From JAGQUL01 sp039811765 (GTDB lineage: Bacteria > Actinomycetota > Thermoleophilia > Gaiellales > SKUG01), in assembly GCA_039811765.1 (NCBI GenBank), contig JBDHZF010000076.1:1-12027 (forward strand): a stretch of DNA of 12,027 bases. The letters are read 5' to 3'. Position numbers and translations under genes: made by a program. Below are positions 11,062-12,027 of this stretch, piece after piece (the stretch's first letter is position 1; the number at the start of each line of letters is the position of its first letter). The notes beneath the pieces were generated by a model. It was not told where the DNA came from. It ran no database searches and worked only from the letters and a program-made list of their open reading frames with translations.

Positions 11062-12027
11062 TCACACCACGACGCAGATCGCGTACGGCGTGTAGCTGAA
11101 CGTGCCGCTCGCGGTCTTCATCCAGAGCTTGTAGCCCATGTTGCCCGTGCCGGTCCAACCGACGGGGCTCACGTAGTAGGGCGACCCCTGCACGGATTCG
11201 AGGTCGGTGGCGAACGTGACGCCCGCGGTCGCGGACGTGGGGCGGATTCCGCCGCCGATCGCGATGTCGTCGTGATTGCCGTCGGCGTCGTTGCAGGCGA
11301 CCGTTCGGGTCTCGCCCGCGCCAGTGCCGTTCGCGCTGGTTCCAACGACCGTTTCGGTCACGACGGCGCCGACCGAGTTCAGCTTCGTCTGCACCGCCGT
11401 GGCGAGGTCGGCTTCGGCAACGGTGCCGTCCGCGATCTGCGACGAGAGCGAGATCGCGTTCGAACCGATGTCCGATGAGGCGATCGATCCAGCGATGATC
11501 TCGGCGCTGCCGATCGCGTCGTCGGCCATCTTCGCGTTCGTCACCGCGTCGTCGACCAGCGCCGATGTTGTGACGGACAAGTTCGCGAGCTTCGCGCTGG
11601 TCACGGCTCCCGCGGCGAGGTCGTTCGCGGTGATCGACAGGTCCTGGATCGTGCCGGCGCTGCCGCCCACCACGGAGCTCGCCGCCATCTTCGCCGCGGT
11701 CACCGCGGTGCTCGCGAGCTCGCTCGTGCCGATCGCGTTCGCGGCGATCGACGCCGCGGTGAGCGTGTCAGCCGTCATCTTCGCGTTGGTCACCGTGCCG
11801 TCGGTGAGCTTCGAACCATTGATCGCGCCGTCGGCGAACGCCGACCCGTCGAGCGCCCCGATCGCGAGTTTCGCCCCCGTGATCGCGCCGTCGGCGACGT
11901 CCGCCGTGGCGATCGTGGCATCGGTGATTTTTGCGGATGTCACCGCGTTCGCGGCGAGGTTGGTCGTCGCGACTTCGCCGGCGCCGATTTTGGCCGACGT
12001 CACTGCGTTGTTTGCGAGGTCGGTGGT
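11062..12027 (-). CDS. Decapeptide-repeat protein, probable surface fibre (5' end outside window)
   Basis: The frame is open to the right edge, so the N-terminus is missing; 321 residues are seen. From 12027 to about 11419 the protein is a string of ten-residue repeats with the pattern x-[ST]-x-x-[LIM]-x3-[AST]-[VIL], such as TSAKIGAGEV, ATTNLAANAV, TNAKMADDAI. One 13-residue and one 11-residue unit break the period. The remaining 119 residues form a distinct C-terminal domain with two Cys (TVACND and YAICVVV at the end) and Tyr/Trp-rich strands (GSPYYVSPVGW, MGYKLWMKT). Low-complexity repeats of this AVTSAKI kind occur in phage tail fibres and secreted actinobacterial proteins and suggest a beta-solenoid or trimeric stalk. 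No signal peptide can be seen. Its gene is convergent with grxD. Confidence 0.75.
   Translation of the reverse strand, partial: TTDLANNAVTSAKIGAGEVATTNLAANAVTSAKITDATIATADVADGAITGAKLAIGALDGSAFADGAINGSKLTDGTVTNAKMTADTLTAASIAANAIGTSELASTAVTAAKMAASSVVGGSAGTIQDLSITANDLAAGAVTSAKLANLSVTTSALVDDAVTNAKMADDAIGSAEIIAGSIASSDIGSNAISLSSQIADGTVAEADLATAVQTKLNSVGAVVTETVVGTSANGTGAGETRTVACNDADGNHDDIAIGGGIRPTSATAGVTFATDLESVQGSPYYVSPVGWTGTGNMGYKLWMKTASGTFSYTPYAICVVV
11419..12027 (-). repeat. 30-bp in-frame repeat array encoding decapeptides
   Basis: Coding repeats with a 30-base period: a 27-base end at 12001-12027, eleven full units at 11671-12000, a 39-base variant at 11632-11670, six full units at 11452-11631 and a 33-base unit at 11419-11451. 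Units vary widely at the DNA level and keep the amino-acid pattern, so the array is old rather than freshly expanded. Confidence 0.8.

Noticed and set aside
11419..12027. Regular 30-base period suggestive of a CRISPR array
   Set aside because: No identical repeat with unique spacers; the period keeps an amino-acid pattern in one open frame, so it is a coding repeat.

Overview
The window is a compact stretch of chromosomal DNA with high GC (roughly two thirds by eye) and strong G/C bias at third codon positions. It uses several GTG starts, and several genes carry a TANNNT box ending six bases before the start codon, the pattern of leaderless actinobacterial promoters. I infer an actinobacterium outside the Streptomyces/Mycobacterium core, perhaps Thermoleophilia or Acidimicrobiia. 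The lineage call is weak because no 16S or other lineage marker is present.

Left part (1-3142): the C-terminal end of NuoN (complex I), a cytosolic glycerophosphodiester phosphodiesterase, a reverse-strand coiled-coil protein I do not recognise, a small putative lipoprotein cytochrome c transcribed divergently from it, and a small glycine-zipper membrane protein. Middle (3175-7437): seryl-tRNA synthetase, a VapBC-type toxin-antitoxin pair on the reverse strand whose toxin gene overlaps the serS 3' end, a nitroreductase, and a methyl-accepting chemotaxis protein with no extracytoplasmic domain and a duplicated HAMP-like segment. A low-confidence small ORF lies between the last two.

Right part: a tRNA-Ser(UGA) gene is followed after two bases by the ATG of a VOC/PhnB-like protein. 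Next comes a reverse-strand two-gene unit resembling the TIGR02587 (multi-pass membrane) and TIGR02588 (single-pass) families. A forward operon follows: GNAT acetyltransferase, 2H phosphoesterase (2'-5' RNA ligase-like), BolA and a CGFS monothiol glutaredoxin. These genes overlap or sit 12 bases apart, and the BolA/glutaredoxin pair points to [2Fe-2S] handling or iron sensing. The window ends inside a reverse-strand gene whose protein is built from about 18 decapeptide repeats and a small C-terminal domain.

Most of the content is ordinary housekeeping and accessory genes. I see no insertion sequence, prophage, CRISPR array or clear intrinsic terminator. The points most worth checking are the tRNA-Ser/VOC junction (an mRNA that may get its near-leaderless 5' end from tRNA 3' processing), the palindrome over the vapBC -10 box, the TANNNT-N6-ATG promoters, the DUF-pair membrane unit, the decapeptide-repeat protein, and convergent gene ends that touch or overlap at four junctions.
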